Part shown: positions 35,330 through 44,985 of the stretch, piece after piece
Position numbering within the stretch: the first letter of the stretch is position 1
Layout of the letters: each line of letters opens with the position of its first letter
The notes under the pieces: model-generated
Seen by the model: the letters and a program-made list of their open reading frames with translations, nothing else
Told to the model about the DNA's origin: nothing
Databases searched by the model: none
NCBI RefSeq assembly: GCF_007970185.1
Contig: NZ_CP042431.1
Location: 7,485,342 to 7,549,341 of the forward strand
DNA length: 64,000 nucleotides
Source of the DNA: Pseudobacter ginsenosidimutans
GTDB taxonomy: Bacteria; Bacteroidota; Bacteroidia; Chitinophagales; Chitinophagaceae
Direction: 5' to 3'
Program-made: the position numbers and the translations under genes

Positions 35330-35683
35330 TTAGAATTGTAAACCACCTTCGCGGGCGCCGTCAGCTACATTCTTCACACGGCCATGGTAGAGGTTTCCAC
35401 CGCGGTCGAATACCACTTTGCTGATTCCCAATTCTGTTGCTTTGCGTGCAATTGCCTGACCTACCAGCTTGCTCTTTTCAGATTTAGTACCTTTTTGAGC
35501 AGCGATGTCTTTATCTTTTGAAGAAGCAGATGCCAGTGTTTTACCTTCGTTGTCGTCGATCAGTTGAACGTAGATGTCTGCGTTACTTCTGAAAACTGAC
35601 AGTCTGGGTTTAGCAGCAACACCAGAAACCTTTTTACGGATCCTGTAACGGATCTTTTGCTTCTTTTCAGCTTTAATGTTCAT
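35330..35683 (-). CDS. rplR: 50S ribosomal protein L18
   Basis: The 117-residue protein has the L18 signature: [31 protein letters not shown] and the C-terminal [26 protein letters not shown]. It binds 5S rRNA in the central protuberance. Short spacing to rplF and rpsE; part of the spc transcript. Confidence 0.97.
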   Translation of the reverse strand: MNIKAEKKQKIRYRIRKKVSGVAAKPRLSVFRSNADIYVQLIDDNEGKTLASASSKDKDIAAQKGTKSEKSKLVGQAIARKATELGISKVVFDRGGNLYHGRVKNVADGAREGGLQF

Positions 35684-35734
35684 GACTTTTATTTTATATC
35701 CCCCGATACTGCCGGGGGATCTTTTTATTTCAAA

Positions 35735-36289
35735 TTATTTACCAGCAGCTTTACCAGCCTTACGACGGATAACTTCACCAACATACTTAACACCTTTTCC
35801 TTTGTAAGGCTCAGGCTTACGGAGGCTGCGGAGTTTGGCAGCTACCTGTCCGAGCAGTTGTTTGTCGATACCCTCGATCGTGATGATGGGGTTCTGACCT
35901 TTTTCCTGCTGGGTAGCAACTTTGAGTTCGCTGGGAATTTCAAAGATGATATTGTGAGAGTAACCGAGAGACAGGTCAAGCAGGTTACCCTGGTTGGAGG
36001 CTTTATAACCTACACCCACCAGTTCCAGCTTTTTAGTGAATCCTTCAGTTACACCTTTTACCAGGTTGGCCACGAGTGCGCGGTACAGACCGTGCATAGC
36101 GCGGTGACGGATCTGGTCGGTAGGACGTGCGAAATTAACCTCACCATCCTTTACCTCAACAGTGATATCCCTGTCGATCGCTTGTTTCAGTTCGCCTTTA
36201 GGGCCTTTCACGGTGAGCACATTATCCTTACCTAAGGTAGCAGTAACACCTGCGGGAAGCGTTACCGGTTGTTTACCTATACGAGACAT
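35735..36289 (-). CDS. rplF: 50S ribosomal protein L6
   Basis: The 184-residue protein has two tandem L6 domains (about 1-80 and 85-175), with the C-terminal EPYKGKGVKYVGEVIRRKAGK signature. It binds near the sarcin-ricin loop and the factor-binding site. The 168-nt gap between it and rpsH is longer than most spacings here and contains no recognisable gene. Confidence 0.97.
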   Translation of the reverse strand: MSRIGKQPVTLPAGVTATLGKDNVLTVKGPKGELKQAIDRDITVEVKDGEVNFARPTDQIRHRAMHGLYRALVANLVKGVTEGFTKKLELVGVGYKASNQGNLLDLSLGYSHNIIFEIPSELKVATQQEKGQNPIITIEGIDKQLLGQVAAKLRSLRKPEPYKGKGVKYVGEVIRRKAGKAAGK

Positions 36290-36457
36290 AGTTGATTTTT
36301 TTAATAGTTGTTTAAATCCCGGGATAAAAGTGTTCAGTTCCGTATAGAAAACTTAATTGTCAGTCATCCCTCTTGCCCCCACCTACTGGTTTGGGGCTGC
36401 AAATATAGAAAAATATAGAAAGGGAGCGGCATAATCTGGCACTCCCCTGAAAATTGT

Positions 36458-36856
36458 CTAGTAAACGTAGCAGAGAACTTCTCCACCAACGTTCTGCAGT
36501 TTAGCCTGCTTGTCTGTCATCACACCGCGGCTGGTGCTCACGATAGCGATACCGAGACCATTCTTCACACGCTTGAATTCAGCAGGGCTGGCGTACTGAC
36601 GCAGACCAGGGCGGCTGATTCTTTCCAGTGATTTGATAGCTGGCTCTTTGCTGTTGGGATCATACTTCAGGGCGATCTTGATCACGCCTTGTTTGTTATC
36701 ATCCTCAAATTTATATTTCAGGATATAGCCTTGATCGTACAGGATCTCGGTCATACGCTTTTTCAGATTAGAGGCGGGAATCTCCACGATCCTGTGGCCT
36801 GCCATCTGCGCATTACGGATTCTGGTCAGAAAATCTGCTATAGGATCAGTTACCAT
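36458..36856 (-). CDS. rpsH: 30S ribosomal protein S8
   Basis: The 132-residue protein starts [21 protein letters not shown] and ends with the conserved [23 protein letters not shown]8 binds helix 21 of 16S rRNA and, in E. coli, represses the spc operon by binding its mRNA. Whether that holds here is not known. Confidence 0.97.
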   Translation of the reverse strand: MVTDPIADFLTRIRNAQMAGHRIVEIPASNLKKRMTEILYDQGYILKYKFEDDNKQGVIKIALKYDPNSKEPAIKSLERISRPGLRQYASPAEFKRVKNGLGIAIVSTSRGVMTDKQAKLQNVGGEVLCYVY

Positions 36857-36945
36857 TTGTATTTGAATTAAACTGTTCTAAATTTTGTTAATAGGATCAT
36901 ACCGGCAAGGGATAGTTGCCCAACCCGGCAGATATCTTATTGTAA

Positions 36946-37215
36946 TTACCAGGAAGCTTTTGTAACTCCCGGAATTTTGCCATTTAAAGCCATCTCACGG
37001 AAAGTCACCCTGGAAATACCGAAGTAGCGCATGTAGCCTTTAGGACGGCCGGTTAACTGACAACGGTTTTTCAGACGAACTTTAGAAGAGTTCTTTGGGA
37101 GCTCATCCAGCTTCTGCCACTCACCGGCAGCTTTCAGTTCAGCACGTTTTTCAGCGTACTGAGCTACCATGCGTTCTCTCTTTCTTTGTCTGGCTTTTAC
37201 TGACTCTTTTGCCAT
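36946..37215 (-). CDS. rpsN: 30S ribosomal protein S14 (zinc-independent long form)
   Basis: The 89-residue protein has the S14 motif [18 protein letters not shown] and ends in ASW. The paired CxxC zinc ligands of the short form are missing, so this is the long, zinc-independent form. Starts [16 protein letters not shown]. Normal position between rplE and rpsH. Confidence 0.96.
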   Translation of the reverse strand: MAKESVKARQRKRERMVAQYAEKRAELKAAGEWQKLDELPKNSSKVRLKNRCQLTGRPKGYMRYFGISRVTFREMALNGKIPGVTKASW

Positions 37216-37237
37216 AATTGAATTATTTCGAATTTAA

Positions 37238-37813
37238 TTACTGATTGTCTTTTCTGATATTCTTGAACGGCATGCCCAGTTCTTTCAGGAGCTCGTAAGC
37301 TTCTTCGTTGGTGCCTGCAGTTGTAACGAATGTGATATCCAGACCTGTGATCTTGTTTACCTTGTCGATATCGATCTCAGGGAAGATGATCTGTTCAGTA
37401 ACACCCAGTGTGTAGTTACCACGGCCGTCGAATGCTTTATCATTCACGCCCTTGAAGTCACGTACACGTGGGAGCGCAGTGGCGATCAGCCTGTCCAGGA
37501 ATTCATACATCTTCACACCACGGAGGGTAACTCTGGCGCCGATGGGCATAGCCTTACGGAGTTTGAAGTTGGAGATGTCTTTCTTGGAAAGGGTAGCCAC
37601 GGCTTTCTGACCAGTGATATTGCTCAGTTCGTCGATGGCGATATCCACCAGTTTCTTATCGGTAACAGCGCCGTTCACACCGCGGTTCAGGCAGATCTTC
37701 TCCAGTTTGGGAACCTGCATAACCGTGCCGTAGCTGAAACGTTTCATGAGGGCAGGTACAACATCTTTTTTGTACTTGTCTGCTAACCTCGGAGTATATT
37801 TTGTTGTGCTCAT
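37238..37813 (-). CDS. rplE: 50S ribosomal protein L5
   Basis: The 191-residue protein has the L5 hallmarks: [39 protein letters not shown] and [28 protein letters not shown]. It binds 5S rRNA in the central protuberance and contacts P-site tRNA. 22 nt before rpsN. Confidence 0.97.
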   Translation of the reverse strand: MSTTKYTPRLADKYKKDVVPALMKRFSYGTVMQVPKLEKICLNRGVNGAVTDKKLVDIAIDELSNITGQKAVATLSKKDISNFKLRKAMPIGARVTLRGVKMYEFLDRLIATALPRVRDFKGVNDKAFDGRGNYTLGVTEQIIFPEIDIDKVNKITGLDITFVTTAGTNEEAYELLKELGMPFKNIRKDNQ

Positions 37814-37902
37814 GATCTGTAAAGTTTATCCTTTATGTATCGGCCCTGCCCGGACTTTTGCCATCAGCCCTTGCAGGGGATGAGAGCCGGCGGACAGATT
37901 AA

Positions 37903-38241
37903 TTATTTAATGACTTCACCGGATTTTTTGGTAACGCGAACGAGTTTACCGTTTTCGCGTGTACGTTTGATTCGGCTACCCTCACCTTTTTTAGCGTCCC
38001 ACAGCATCACATTGGAGATGTGGATAGCAGCTTCGCGCTTAACGATACCGCCTTTGGTATTACGCGCAGAAGGCTTGGTGTGTCTGGTAACGATGTTAAC
38101 GCCTTCAACCAGTACGCGCTCTTTGTCTGGAAAAACTTCCAGCACTTTGCGGGGCTTGGTAGCATCTTTATCGTCGCCGGCAATCACAACCACTGTGTCG
38201 CCTTTTTTGATATTAAACTTAGGTTTGAATCTGTTGCTCAT
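37903..38241 (-). CDS. rplX: 50S ribosomal protein L24
   Basis: The 112-residue protein has a KOW motif (KKGDTVVVIAGDDKDATKPRKV, about 12-33) and the conserved EGVNIVTRHTKPSARNTKGGI. L24 starts assembly of the large subunit near the exit tunnel. It follows rplN. Confidence 0.96.
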   Translation of the reverse strand: MSNRFKPKFNIKKGDTVVVIAGDDKDATKPRKVLEVFPDKERVLVEGVNIVTRHTKPSARNTKGGIVKREAAIHISNVMLWDAKKGEGSRIKRTRENGKLVRVTKKSGEVIK

Positions 38242-38252
38242 TTTCTTATGCT

Positions 38253-38684
38253 TTATCTCGTATGAGAATATTGTTCATCAGGATCGGCATCACACGGGTG
38301 ATGGCGAAAACTCTGCTTAGAGTACTTCGGGGCCAGTGAAATGATCTTCATGTAACCCTTGTCGCGCAGCTCACGGGCAACGGGTCCGAAGATACGGGTA
38401 CCGCGTGGCTCGTCTGAAGCGTTGAGAAGTACAACAGCATTGTCGTCGAAACGGATATAAGAACCATCTTTACGACGGAGTTTATTTTTGGTACGAACGA
38501 TAACCGCTTTAACAACAGTACCTTTTTTGATACCGCCTGCAGGGATCGCGTCCTTCACCGTTACTACGATCTTATCGCCGATCTTTGCATAGTCCTGTCC
38601 GCTGTTACCCAGCACACGAATGCACAATACTTCTTTGGCGCCACTATTATCAGCTACGTTTAATCTGCTTTCTTGCTGAATCAT
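38253..38684 (-). CDS. rplN: 50S ribosomal protein L14 with frameshifted C-terminus
   Basis: Residues 1-118 are a normal L14 ([19 protein letters not shown] to [15 protein letters not shown]). After that the frame as given continues with an unrelated 24-residue tail, running to 38253. The universal ending of L14 is APEVL. Adding one base in the G4 run at 38329-38332 (C4 on the coding strand) gives exactly APEVL and a stop at 38317, for a 122-residue protein, the canonical length. Because L14 is essential and highly conserved, a one-base sequencing error is the likely explanation. The true gene end is then 38317. Confidence 0.93.
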   Translation of the reverse strand: MIQQESRLNVADNSGAKEVLCIRVLGNSGQDYAKIGDKIVVTVKDAIPAGGIKKGTVVKAVIVRTKNKLRRKDGSYIRFDDNAVVLLNASDEPRGTRIFGPVARELRDKGYMKIISLAPKYSKQSFRHHPCDADPDEQYSHTR

Positions 38685-38791
38685 TGTTTTAGCTTTTAGC
38701 TTCTAGCTATACGGCATTGCCGCCAACAGCTAATGATAAAATTATTATTGAAGGTGTCAGCTACGCTAATCGCCAATAGCTAACTGCTTTA

Positions 38792-39049
38792 CTACTTCGC
38801 TTTCTCCACCACTTCTACCAGTCTCCAGCGCTTTGTTTTGCTCAGGGGGCGGGTTTCCATGATTACCACTACATCCCCTACTGTGCACTCCTGCTTTTCG
38901 TCGTGTGCGTGGAACTTCGTAGTTTTCTTTACGAACTTACCGTAAATAGGGTGTTTTACTTTTCTTTCTACGGCAACAGTGATAGTCTTTACCATTTTAT
39001 TGCTGGTAACTACTCCTGTTCTTGTTTTCCGCAAATTTCTTTCAGTCAT
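38792..39049 (-). CDS. rpsQ: 30S ribosomal protein S17
   Basis: The 85-residue protein starts at ATG 39049 ([19 protein letters not shown]), giving the normal S17 length; the in-frame Met 15 codons earlier is rejected. The OB-fold motif [24 protein letters not shown] is complete. The 107-nt gap after it, before rplN, is AT-rich with no clear signal. Confidence 0.96.
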   Translation of the reverse strand: MTERNLRKTRTGVVTSNKMVKTITVAVERKVKHPIYGKFVKKTTKFHAHDEKQECTVGDVVVIMETRPLSKTKRWRLVEVVEKAK

Positions 39050-39135
39050 CTTGATAATTTGAAAGTTTGATTGTTTTGAATTTGAAAACCTCACAGATCC
39101 CTCTCTCCGATCACTTTTTCAAATCACACATATTA

Positions 39136-39345
39136 TTATGCCTGTTGTGACTTCTGGGTCAGCAGGGTCTTCAGGCGTGCAATATCCTTACGGAGACTGC
39201 GGATGCTCATGGGATTCTCCAGGGGAGAAATAGCGTGAGCGAATTCCAGCTTTTTCAGACGAAGTTCGTCTTCCTGGATCCTGGCTTTCAGATCTGATGC
39301 GCTCAGGTCCTGCAGGCTTTTTACGAATTCTATTTTCTTAGACAT
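39136..39345 (-). CDS. rpmC: 50S ribosomal protein L29
   Basis: The 69-residue helical protein has the L29 pattern: SASDLKARIQEDELRLKKLEFAHAISPLENP and the RSLRKDIARLKTLL helix. It sits at the tunnel exit and helps dock SRP and trigger factor. Between rplP and rpsQ as usual. Confidence 0.95.
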   Translation of the reverse strand: MSKKIEFVKSLQDLSASDLKARIQEDELRLKKLEFAHAISPLENPMSIRSLRKDIARLKTLLTQKSQQA

Positions 39346-39415
39346 GATACTCGGTTTGAGAATTTGAAGATTTGATTTCTGAAGCAGTTGCTATTTGCAA
39401 CACCCAATAATCAAA

Positions 39416-39835
39416 TTATGCTTGATAGTCTCTGCGAACAATGAACTTGGTCTTGATCGGCAGTTTTTGTGCCGCCAGTTCCAGTGCATCTTTTGCAACC
39501 TGGAGGCTAACGCCATCAGCTTCGAACAGGATACGACCTGGTTCAACTACAGCAGCCCAGAATTCAGGGTTACCTTTACCTTTACCCATTCTCACTTCAA
39601 GTGGTTTGCGGGTAACAGGTTTATCAGGGAAAATACGGATCCACACATTACCCTCACGCTTCATGGCACGTGTCATTGCCTGACGGGCGGCTTCGATCTG
39701 ACGGTTGGTTAACCAGATAGGTTCGAGGGCCTTCAAAGCGAATGAACCAAAAGCGATGGAAGAACCACGTTTGGCCACTTCCCGGATGCGTCCTTTCTGC
39801 GCTTTCCTGTGTTTCGTTCTTTTAGGCTGTAACAT
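39416..39835 (-). CDS. rplP: 50S ribosomal protein L16
   Basis: The 139-residue protein starts [20 protein letters not shown], with conserved [21 protein letters not shown] and [21 protein letters not shown]16 organises the A-site tRNA region of 23S rRNA. Position after rpsC is standard. Confidence 0.97.
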   Translation of the reverse strand: MLQPKRTKHRKAQKGRIREVAKRGSSIAFGSFALKALEPIWLTNRQIEAARQAMTRAMKREGNVWIRIFPDKPVTRKPLEVRMGKGKGNPEFWAAVVEPGRILFEADGVSLQVAKDALELAAQKLPIKTKFIVRRDYQA

Positions 39836-39918
39836 TTATAAACAATTTGAAAATTTGTGAATTGGTTATCTGAAGGTCCCGTTTGCAGGGCATCCTTCAA
39901 ATTGCCCTTTTGCTAAGA

Positions 39919-40740
39919 TTATCCTTTCCTGTTATCACGGCGTTGTCCACCACCACCGCCACCGCGGTTATCTCTTCTGTCTCCACCACCGCGACGGTCA
40001 CCACCTCCACGACGATCGTCACGACGATCACCATGATGTGAACGGCCACCTTCCTGGCGATTGTCACCTTCACCTTTCGCTCCAACGAAGTTGGGGTTCA
40101 GGTCTCTCTTACCAAGTACTTCACCTTTACAGATCCATACTTTGATACCGATCTTTCCGTAAACAGTCAGTGCAAATACATTAGCATAGTCGATGTCCAT
40201 ACGCAGTGTATGCAAAGGAGTACGACCTTGTTTGATCTCTTCCGTACGGGCGATCTCAGAACCACCCAAACGGCCGCCAACTTTGATCTTGATACCTTCA
40301 GCACCCATGCGGAGAGCAGAAGCGATCGCCATCTTGATAGCTCTTTTATAGTTGATACGGTTTTCGATCTGACGGGCAATGGTATCGCCAACGATCATGG
40401 CATCGAGCTCAGGGCGACGGATCTCGAGGATGTTGATCTGAACATCATCTTTACCTGTCAGCTTTTTCAGCTCTTCCTTGATACGGTCTACTTCGCCACC
40501 GCCTTTACCTATGATGATACCGGGCTTGGAGGTATGGATCGTTACGATCAGCTTGTTCAGCGTACGCTCGATCACGATCTTGGAAATTCCTCCCTTGTTG
40601 ATACGGGCATTCAGATAAGTTCTGATCTTGTTATCCTCGATCAACTTGGTAGAAAAATCTTTTTTGTTACCATACCAGTTAGATTCCCAACCACGGATGA
40701 TTCCTAACCTGGCACCAATAGGATTTGTTTTCTGACCCAT
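39919..40740 (-). CDS. rpsC: 30S ribosomal protein S3 with RGG-like C-terminal tail
   Basis: Residues 1-225 are a standard S3: the KH domain with [10 protein letters not shown] (about 76-85) and the C-terminal S3 domain ([22 protein letters not shown]). Residues about 228-273 form an Arg/Gly/Asp tail with repeats such as [19 protein letters not shown]. Such a tail is not needed for the fold and resembles RNA-binding RGG segments. S3 lines the mRNA entry tunnel, so the tail could reach the mRNA or the partner subunit; that role is inference. Confidence 0.96.
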   Translation of the reverse strand: MGQKTNPIGARLGIIRGWESNWYGNKKDFSTKLIEDNKIRTYLNARINKGGISKIVIERTLNKLIVTIHTSKPGIIIGKGGGEVDRIKEELKKLTGKDDVQINILEIRRPELDAMIVGDTIARQIENRINYKRAIKMAIASALRMGAEGIKIKVGGRLGGSEIARTEEIKQGRTPLHTLRMDIDYANVFALTVYGKIGIKVWICKGEVLGKRDLNPNFVGAKGEGDNRQEGGRSHHGDRRDDRRGGGDRRGGGDRRDNRGGGGGGQRRDNRKG

Positions 40741-40821
40741 TTATTAGAATTTGAAAATTTGATAATTTGTTGACCTGTATTCCACCGCTCTCTCAGCACT
40801 GACCCTACAGATCATTTTTTG

Positions 40822-41166
40822 TTAGTTTTTAGCATCTACAATGATCGTCACGTGATTGCTGCGCTTGCGAAGGCGGTAAGCTCTTCCCTGCGGAGCAGGT
40901 AACATCCTTTTCAGGGTGCGGGCGCCATCAACGAAGATTGTTTTTACTACCAGGTTGGCATCTGCTGCACTTTTTCCTTCATTCTTCTGCTCCCAGTTGT
41001 TCACAGCACTTTTCAGCAATTTGTATAATGGCGTAGAAGAGTGTTGCGGATGATGCTCCAGCAATGCCAGTGCTTTTTCTGCTGCCATGCCACGGATCTC
41101 GTCTGCGAGCAAACGCATTCTGCGAGGAGATGTGGGATAATTTCTAAGTTTAGCTACTGCTTCCAT
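40822..41166 (-). CDS. rplV: 50S ribosomal protein L22
   Basis: The 114-residue protein shows the L22 motifs [19 protein letters not shown] and the beta-hairpin [22 protein letters not shown] that lines the exit tunnel. Between rpsS and rpsC. No resistance-type change is apparent in the loop from this reading alone. Confidence 0.96.
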   Translation of the reverse strand: MEAVAKLRNYPTSPRRMRLLADEIRGMAAEKALALLEHHPQHSSTPLYKLLKSAVNNWEQKNEGKSAADANLVVKTIFVDGARTLKRMLPAPQGRAYRLRKRSNHVTIIVDAKN

Positions 41167-41243
41167 TGTAATTCTTGTTTCTGGTTCCCGGTTACCGGTT
41201 TCCTGTTATTCACCAGGTAACCTGCAACCAGTAACTATTTTGA

Positions 41244-41516
41244 TTAAGCTACTTTTTTACTTGAGTGTCCTTTGAAGTTGCGCGTTGGTGCAAACTCACC
41301 CAGTTTGTGACCTACCATGAACTCAGTCACGTATACAGGGATGAACTTGTTACCATTGTGCACAGCCAGTGTGTGTCCTACAAAATCAGGAGTGATGGTA
41401 GAACGGCGGCTCCAAGTCTTGAGCACACCTTTTTTGGCTTTACCTTCATTGATCGCCAGAACTTTTTGTTCCAGCCTGGCAGCAACATAAGGACCTTTTT
41501 TTATCGAACGAGCCAT
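41244..41516 (-). CDS. rpsS: 30S ribosomal protein S19
   Basis: The 90-residue protein has the S19 core [23 protein letters not shown] and [18 protein letters not shown]. It sits in the 30S head and contacts the A site and the B1a bridge. Starts [11 protein letters not shown], 26 nt after rplB. Confidence 0.97.
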   Translation of the reverse strand: MARSIKKGPYVAARLEQKVLAINEGKAKKGVLKTWSRRSTITPDFVGHTLAVHNGNKFIPVYVTEFMVGHKLGEFAPTRNFKGHSSKKVA

Positions 41517-41542
41517 AGTGCGTTAATTTGAATTTGAGAATT

Positions 41543-42382
41543 TTACTTTGCTAATTTTTTACCGTTTTTGCGTTGGATGATCAGCTTATCGCTACCCTTT
41601 CCACGTGTACGGGTTTTCAGACCCTTAGCATATTTGCCGGTTCTGCTACGTGGGTGTCCACCGGAAGCGCGGCCCTCACCACCACCCATCGGGTGATCAA
41701 CAGGGTTCATCGCTACACCACGGTTTCTTGGGCGGATGCCTTTCCAACGGTTACGACCAGCCTTACCCATCATCTCGAGGTTGTGATCGCCATTGCTCAC
41801 GATACCTACGGTAGCGTAGCAATTGATCAGCACCTTTCTCAGTTCACCGGAAGGCATTTTCAAAACTGCATATTTCTCTTCCTTGTTGGCCAGTTGTGCA
41901 GAAGTACCTGCAGAACGAACCAGTTTACCACCCTGACCAGGTTGCATCTCGATATTGTGGATGTTGGTACCGAGTGGCATGTTCTTCATCTGAAGCGCAT
42001 TTCCAACCTCAGGAGTAACAGCGTCTCCGCTAACTACGGTTGCGCCTACCTGTAAGCCCTGGGGAGCCAGGATATATCTTTTCTCACCATCTGCATAGTT
42101 CAGCAGGGCGATGAAAGCTGTGCGGTTTGGATCATACTCGATAGAAGCTACAGTGGCAGGAACGCCATTCTTGTTTCTTTTGAAGTCGATCTTACGATAC
42201 ATCTTTTTGTTACCACCACCCATATAGCGCATAGACCTGCGGCCTTGCACGTTACGTCCGCCTGTATTCTTGGCAGATTCCAGGAGAGACTTTTCAGGTT
42301 CGTTGGTAGTGATCTCAGCATACGCATTCCCAATTCTCCAACGGGTACCTGCGGTGATCGGTTTGTATTTCTTAAGTGCCAT
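41543..42382 (-). CDS. rplB: 50S ribosomal protein L2
   Basis: The 279-residue protein has the N-terminal OB fold (about 60-130), the SH3-like domain and the conserved [20 protein letters not shown] segment, whose His is near the peptidyl-transferase centre. Lys/Arg-rich C-terminus. Between rplW and rpsS. Confidence 0.97.
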   Translation of the reverse strand: MALKKYKPITAGTRWRIGNAYAEITTNEPEKSLLESAKNTGGRNVQGRRSMRYMGGGNKKMYRKIDFKRNKNGVPATVASIEYDPNRTAFIALLNYADGEKRYILAPQGLQVGATVVSGDAVTPEVGNALQMKNMPLGTNIHNIEMQPGQGGKLVRSAGTSAQLANKEEKYAVLKMPSGELRKVLINCYATVGIVSNGDHNLEMMGKAGRNRWKGIRPRNRGVAMNPVDHPMGGGEGRASGGHPRSRTGKYAKGLKTRTRGKGSDKLIIQRKNGKKLAK

Positions 42383-42460
42383 TTGTTGTTACTTATAACA
42401 GTTTAAAAATCTTTGTCAATACTTTGCGGCGTTTGACGCGCCATTCCTGATACTATATAA

Positions 42461-42760
42461 TTAGATATTACCGTACAGGTCGATTGCCTCACCTTCAGCT
42501 ACAGTGATGTAAGCTTTCTTGTAAGCAGGTTTTACACCAGAGATGAAACCAGCTTTCGTGAAGCGGTTCTTTGCTTTTCCGGGAACTACGATGGTGTTCA
42601 CATCAATCACGTTCACGCCGTAGAAATCCTGGATCGCTTTCTTGATCTCCAGTTTATTGGCCTTACGATTTACACGAAAAGCATAAGTTCTCCTGGCATC
42701 AGTGAGCTTATTGCTCTTTTCGGTAACGATCGGTTTTATCAACACTTCTGAGAGTTTCAT
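42461..42760 (-). CDS. rplW: 50S ribosomal protein L23
   Basis: The 99-residue protein starts at ATG 42760 (MKLSEVLIKPIVTEKSNKL), the normal start; the in-frame Met 16 codons upstream overlaps the spacer. Conserved NKLEIKKAIQDFYGVNV is present. L23 is the docking site for SRP and trigger factor at the tunnel exit. Confidence 0.96.
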   Translation of the reverse strand: MKLSEVLIKPIVTEKSNKLTDARRTYAFRVNRKANKLEIKKAIQDFYGVNVIDVNTIVVPGKAKNRFTKAGFISGVKPAYKKAYITVAEGEAIDLYGNI

Positions 42761-42818
42761 ATAACTCAAATTTGTAATAATTAGACAATTGGTGAAATCC
42801 GGAAACAACCGGTTTTCA

Positions 42819-43457
42819 TTAAGCTTCTGCTACTGCTTCTTCTTCGCTGAAGAGTTTGGCAGTGGTTTCAGTCATAACCAGTACGCCCGCATTCACGAGA
42901 TCGTAAGTGTTCATGTCTGAGATCAGTGTACCTTCCACCCTTGGCAGATTGCGCAGGCTCAGGTATACGTTATCGTTATACTCAGGCAGAATAACCAGGG
43001 CTTTCTTGCCATCGATATTCAGCGCTTTCAGAGCGTCAACGAAAGTTTTTGTTTTGGGAGCGTCGAAGTTCAGGTCTTCAACAATCACAATGGCATTTTC
43101 CTTTGCTTTGTAAGCGAGTGCACTTACTTTGGCCAGGTCCTTCACTTTACGGTTCAGTTTGAAATCGTAATCGCGGGGCTTGGGTCCGAAGATAGTACCA
43201 CCACCTTTATACAGCGGGTTACGGAGGTTACCTTTACGGGAACCACCAGTTCCTTTTTGACGGTGCAGCTTCTTGCTGGAACCTTTCACTTCCAGACGGG
43301 TTTTCACTTTGTGTGTACCCTGACGCTGAGCAGCCAGGAATTGTTTAACGGCCAGGTAGATAACGTGATCGTTCGGCTCGATTCCGAAGATATCATCGGG
43401 GAGCTCAACTGAGCGACCTGTTTTCTGACCTTTTATGCTTAATACATCTAATTGCAT
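42819..43457 (-). CDS. rplD: 50S ribosomal protein L4
   Basis: The 212-residue protein has the extended tunnel loop with [20 protein letters not shown] and the globular domain ([24 protein letters not shown]). In E. coli L4 also represses its own operon by binding the S10 leader. Here the long structured gap lies between rpsJ and rplC, which makes a similar loop conceivable but unproven. Ends in EEEAVAEA. Confidence 0.96.
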   Translation of the reverse strand: MQLDVLSIKGQKTGRSVELPDDIFGIEPNDHVIYLAVKQFLAAQRQGTHKVKTRLEVKGSSKKLHRQKGTGGSRKGNLRNPLYKGGGTIFGPKPRDYDFKLNRKVKDLAKVSALAYKAKENAIVIVEDLNFDAPKTKTFVDALKALNIDGKKALVILPEYNDNVYLSLRNLPRVEGTLISDMNTYDLVNAGVLVMTETTAKLFSEEEAVAEA

Positions 43458-43504
43458 CTTACTCTTGTTTTGTGACCCTCACTGGGTCTGTTCAACAGTT
43501 AATG

Positions 43505-44122
43505 TTATTTCTGAACAAATACAACGGCTCCAATATGACCGGGAACTGATCCGCTCACGAGGATATAATTCTTTTCAGGGAAAATCTTAACCACTTTCAG
43601 TCCTTTCACTTTCACCCTGTCGCCACCCATACGGCCTGCCATGCGCATGCCTTTGAATACGCGTGAAGCGTCAGAAGAGTTACCGATAGAACCCGGAGCG
43701 CGCTGGCGGTCGTGCTGACCGTGTGATTGTTCACCAACACCACTGAATCCATGACGTTTAACTACCCCCTGAAAACCTTTACCTTTTGAAGTACCAACCA
43801 CGTCAACGGTTTCACCTTCAGTAAAGATCTCTACAGAGATAGTTTCACCTAATGTTTTTTCGAGAGAATAGTCGCGGAATTCTTTAACGACCTTTTTGGC
43901 GGGAGTGTTTGCCTTAGCGAAGTGATTTTTTTCGGCGAGAATAGTGTGCTTCTCTTTTTTGTCGCCGTAAGCTATTTGCACTGCACTGTACCCATCGGTT
44001 TCTTTTGTCTTAACCTGGGTAACTACGCAGGGACCAGCTTCAATGATGGTGCAAGAAGTTTGCTTACCATCAGGACTGAAGATGCTGGTCATCCCGACCT
44101 TTTTTCCAATAATTCCTTTCAT
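43505..44122 (-). CDS. rplC: 50S ribosomal protein L3
   Basis: The 205-residue protein starts [20 protein letters not shown]. The central loop [36 protein letters not shown] reaches the peptidyl-transferase centre. It is the first gene after the 420-nt spacer from rpsJ, so its expression depends on reading through the rpsJ terminator or on an unseen promoter in that spacer. Confidence 0.97.
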   Translation of the reverse strand: MKGIIGKKVGMTSIFSPDGKQTSCTIIEAGPCVVTQVKTKETDGYSAVQIAYGDKKEKHTILAEKNHFAKANTPAKKVVKEFRDYSLEKTLGETISVEIFTEGETVDVVGTSKGKGFQGVVKRHGFSGVGEQSHGQHDRQRAPGSIGNSSDASRVFKGMRMAGRMGGDRVKVKGLKVVKIFPEKNYILVSGSVPGHIGAVVFVQK

Positions 44123-44494
44123 CGTTTTTAATTTATGCCTTCGAAAGGTTGAAGAGACAGTTGATGACGGATGACCATCAGGACTTCAATCCCCGTTTGC
44201 TACCGACCTTTTCCGTTGTTCACCGAAGCTGCCTGATCCGGAGATCTGCCGTTTGCTTCGTTCATCCCTTCCGGGATGCCCGCTGTTGCCTTTCTGTTAG
44301 GAAGCCTCTCTGAGGCATATGGCTCGGCGGGTGATGGAAGTACCGATAGTAAACTAACCTCGAAGGGCTAGTTCATATTTAAATGTTTTCACTCGAACGA
44401 TTCCCGGAGGAACCGTAATTTTTTTATTTACCCAGCGCTGCTTTATCAGCCGTTTTACCGGCCAGGTTTGCAGAATAGGTTGGAAAGAGCTATG
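44123..44494 (-). promoter_or_regulatory. Long non-coding spacer upstream of rplC, possible structured leader
   Basis: No gene is supported in these 370 nt. Several stem-loops can be drawn, for example CATCCC-TTCC-GGGATG near 44263-44280 and GCCTC-TCT-GAGGC near 44306-44318. The length and position, inside the S10 cluster and after a terminator, suggest a leader RNA for ribosomal-protein autoregulation. No tRNA-like or known riboswitch pattern is recognised. Confidence 0.4.
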
Positions 44495-44531
44495 AAAAAA
44501 CCTTGTCAGGATCCTGGAACCCAGACAAGGT
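44495..44531 (-). terminator. Intrinsic terminator or attenuator after rpsJ
   Basis: ACCTTGTC (44500-44507) pairs with GACAAGGT (44524-44531) with a 16-nt loop that can fold further, followed on the minus strand by six U. It lies 12 nt after the rpsJ stop. Confidence 0.8.
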
Positions 44532-44542
44532 CTCTTAAAATT

Positions 44543-44848
44543 TTACGCTTTGATCTCAACTTCTACGCCGGAGGGCAGATCGAGTTTGCTGAGCGCATCT
44601 ACTGTACGGCTGCTGGAAGTATAAATATCCAGGAGACGTTTGTGCGTGCAGAGCTGGAATTGCTCACGGCTCTTCTTATTCACGTGTGGTGAACGCAGAA
44701 CTGTAAAGATCTTTTTCCTTGTAGGTAAAGGAATAGGGCCTGTTACTACAGCGCCGGTGCTACGCACAGTCTTCACGATCTTCTCTGCTGATTTGTCAAC
44801 CAGGTTGTGATCGTATGATTGCAATTTGATTCTGATTCGTTGAGACAT
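44543..44848 (-). CDS. rpsJ: 30S ribosomal protein S10
   Basis: The 101-residue protein starts at ATG 44848 ([20 protein letters not shown]), the canonical length and start; a frame extension upstream runs through the promoter. Conserved [29 protein letters not shown] is present. S10 is in the 30S head and also pairs with NusB in antitermination. It heads the S10 cluster with its own promoter, but is followed by a terminator. Confidence 0.96.
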   Translation of the reverse strand: MSQRIRIKLQSYDHNLVDKSAEKIVKTVRSTGAVVTGPIPLPTRKKIFTVLRSPHVNKKSREQFQLCTHKRLLDIYTSSSRTVDALSKLDLPSGVEVEIKA

Positions 44849-44877
44849 ATTCCAAAACCCATTTTTCGATGGGGATG

Positions 44878-44909
44878 CAAAGGTAAGGGCTAGTTTCTTT
44901 TCTAACAAA
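44878..44909 (-). promoter_or_regulatory. Consensus promoter of rpsJ
   Basis: On the minus strand TTTG (44906-44909) and TACCTTTG (44878-44885) are 20 nt apart, matching the Bacteroidota -33/-7 consensus. The -7 box lies 29 nt before the ATG. Confidence 0.75.
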
Positions 44910-44941
44910 AGATTTCCCAAAAACTTTTGATCCCATCCATT

Positions 44942-44985
44942 AAAAAAGAGCGGCAAAGCTAGTCATTTTAACCAACTTTGCCGCT
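44942..44985 (-). terminator. Intrinsic terminator with no gene directly upstream
   Basis: AGCGGCAAAG (44949-44958) pairs with CTTTGCCGCT (44976-44985), followed on the minus strand by CTTTTTT. The nearest minus-strand gene ends at 45803, over 800 nt away. Confidence 0.8.
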
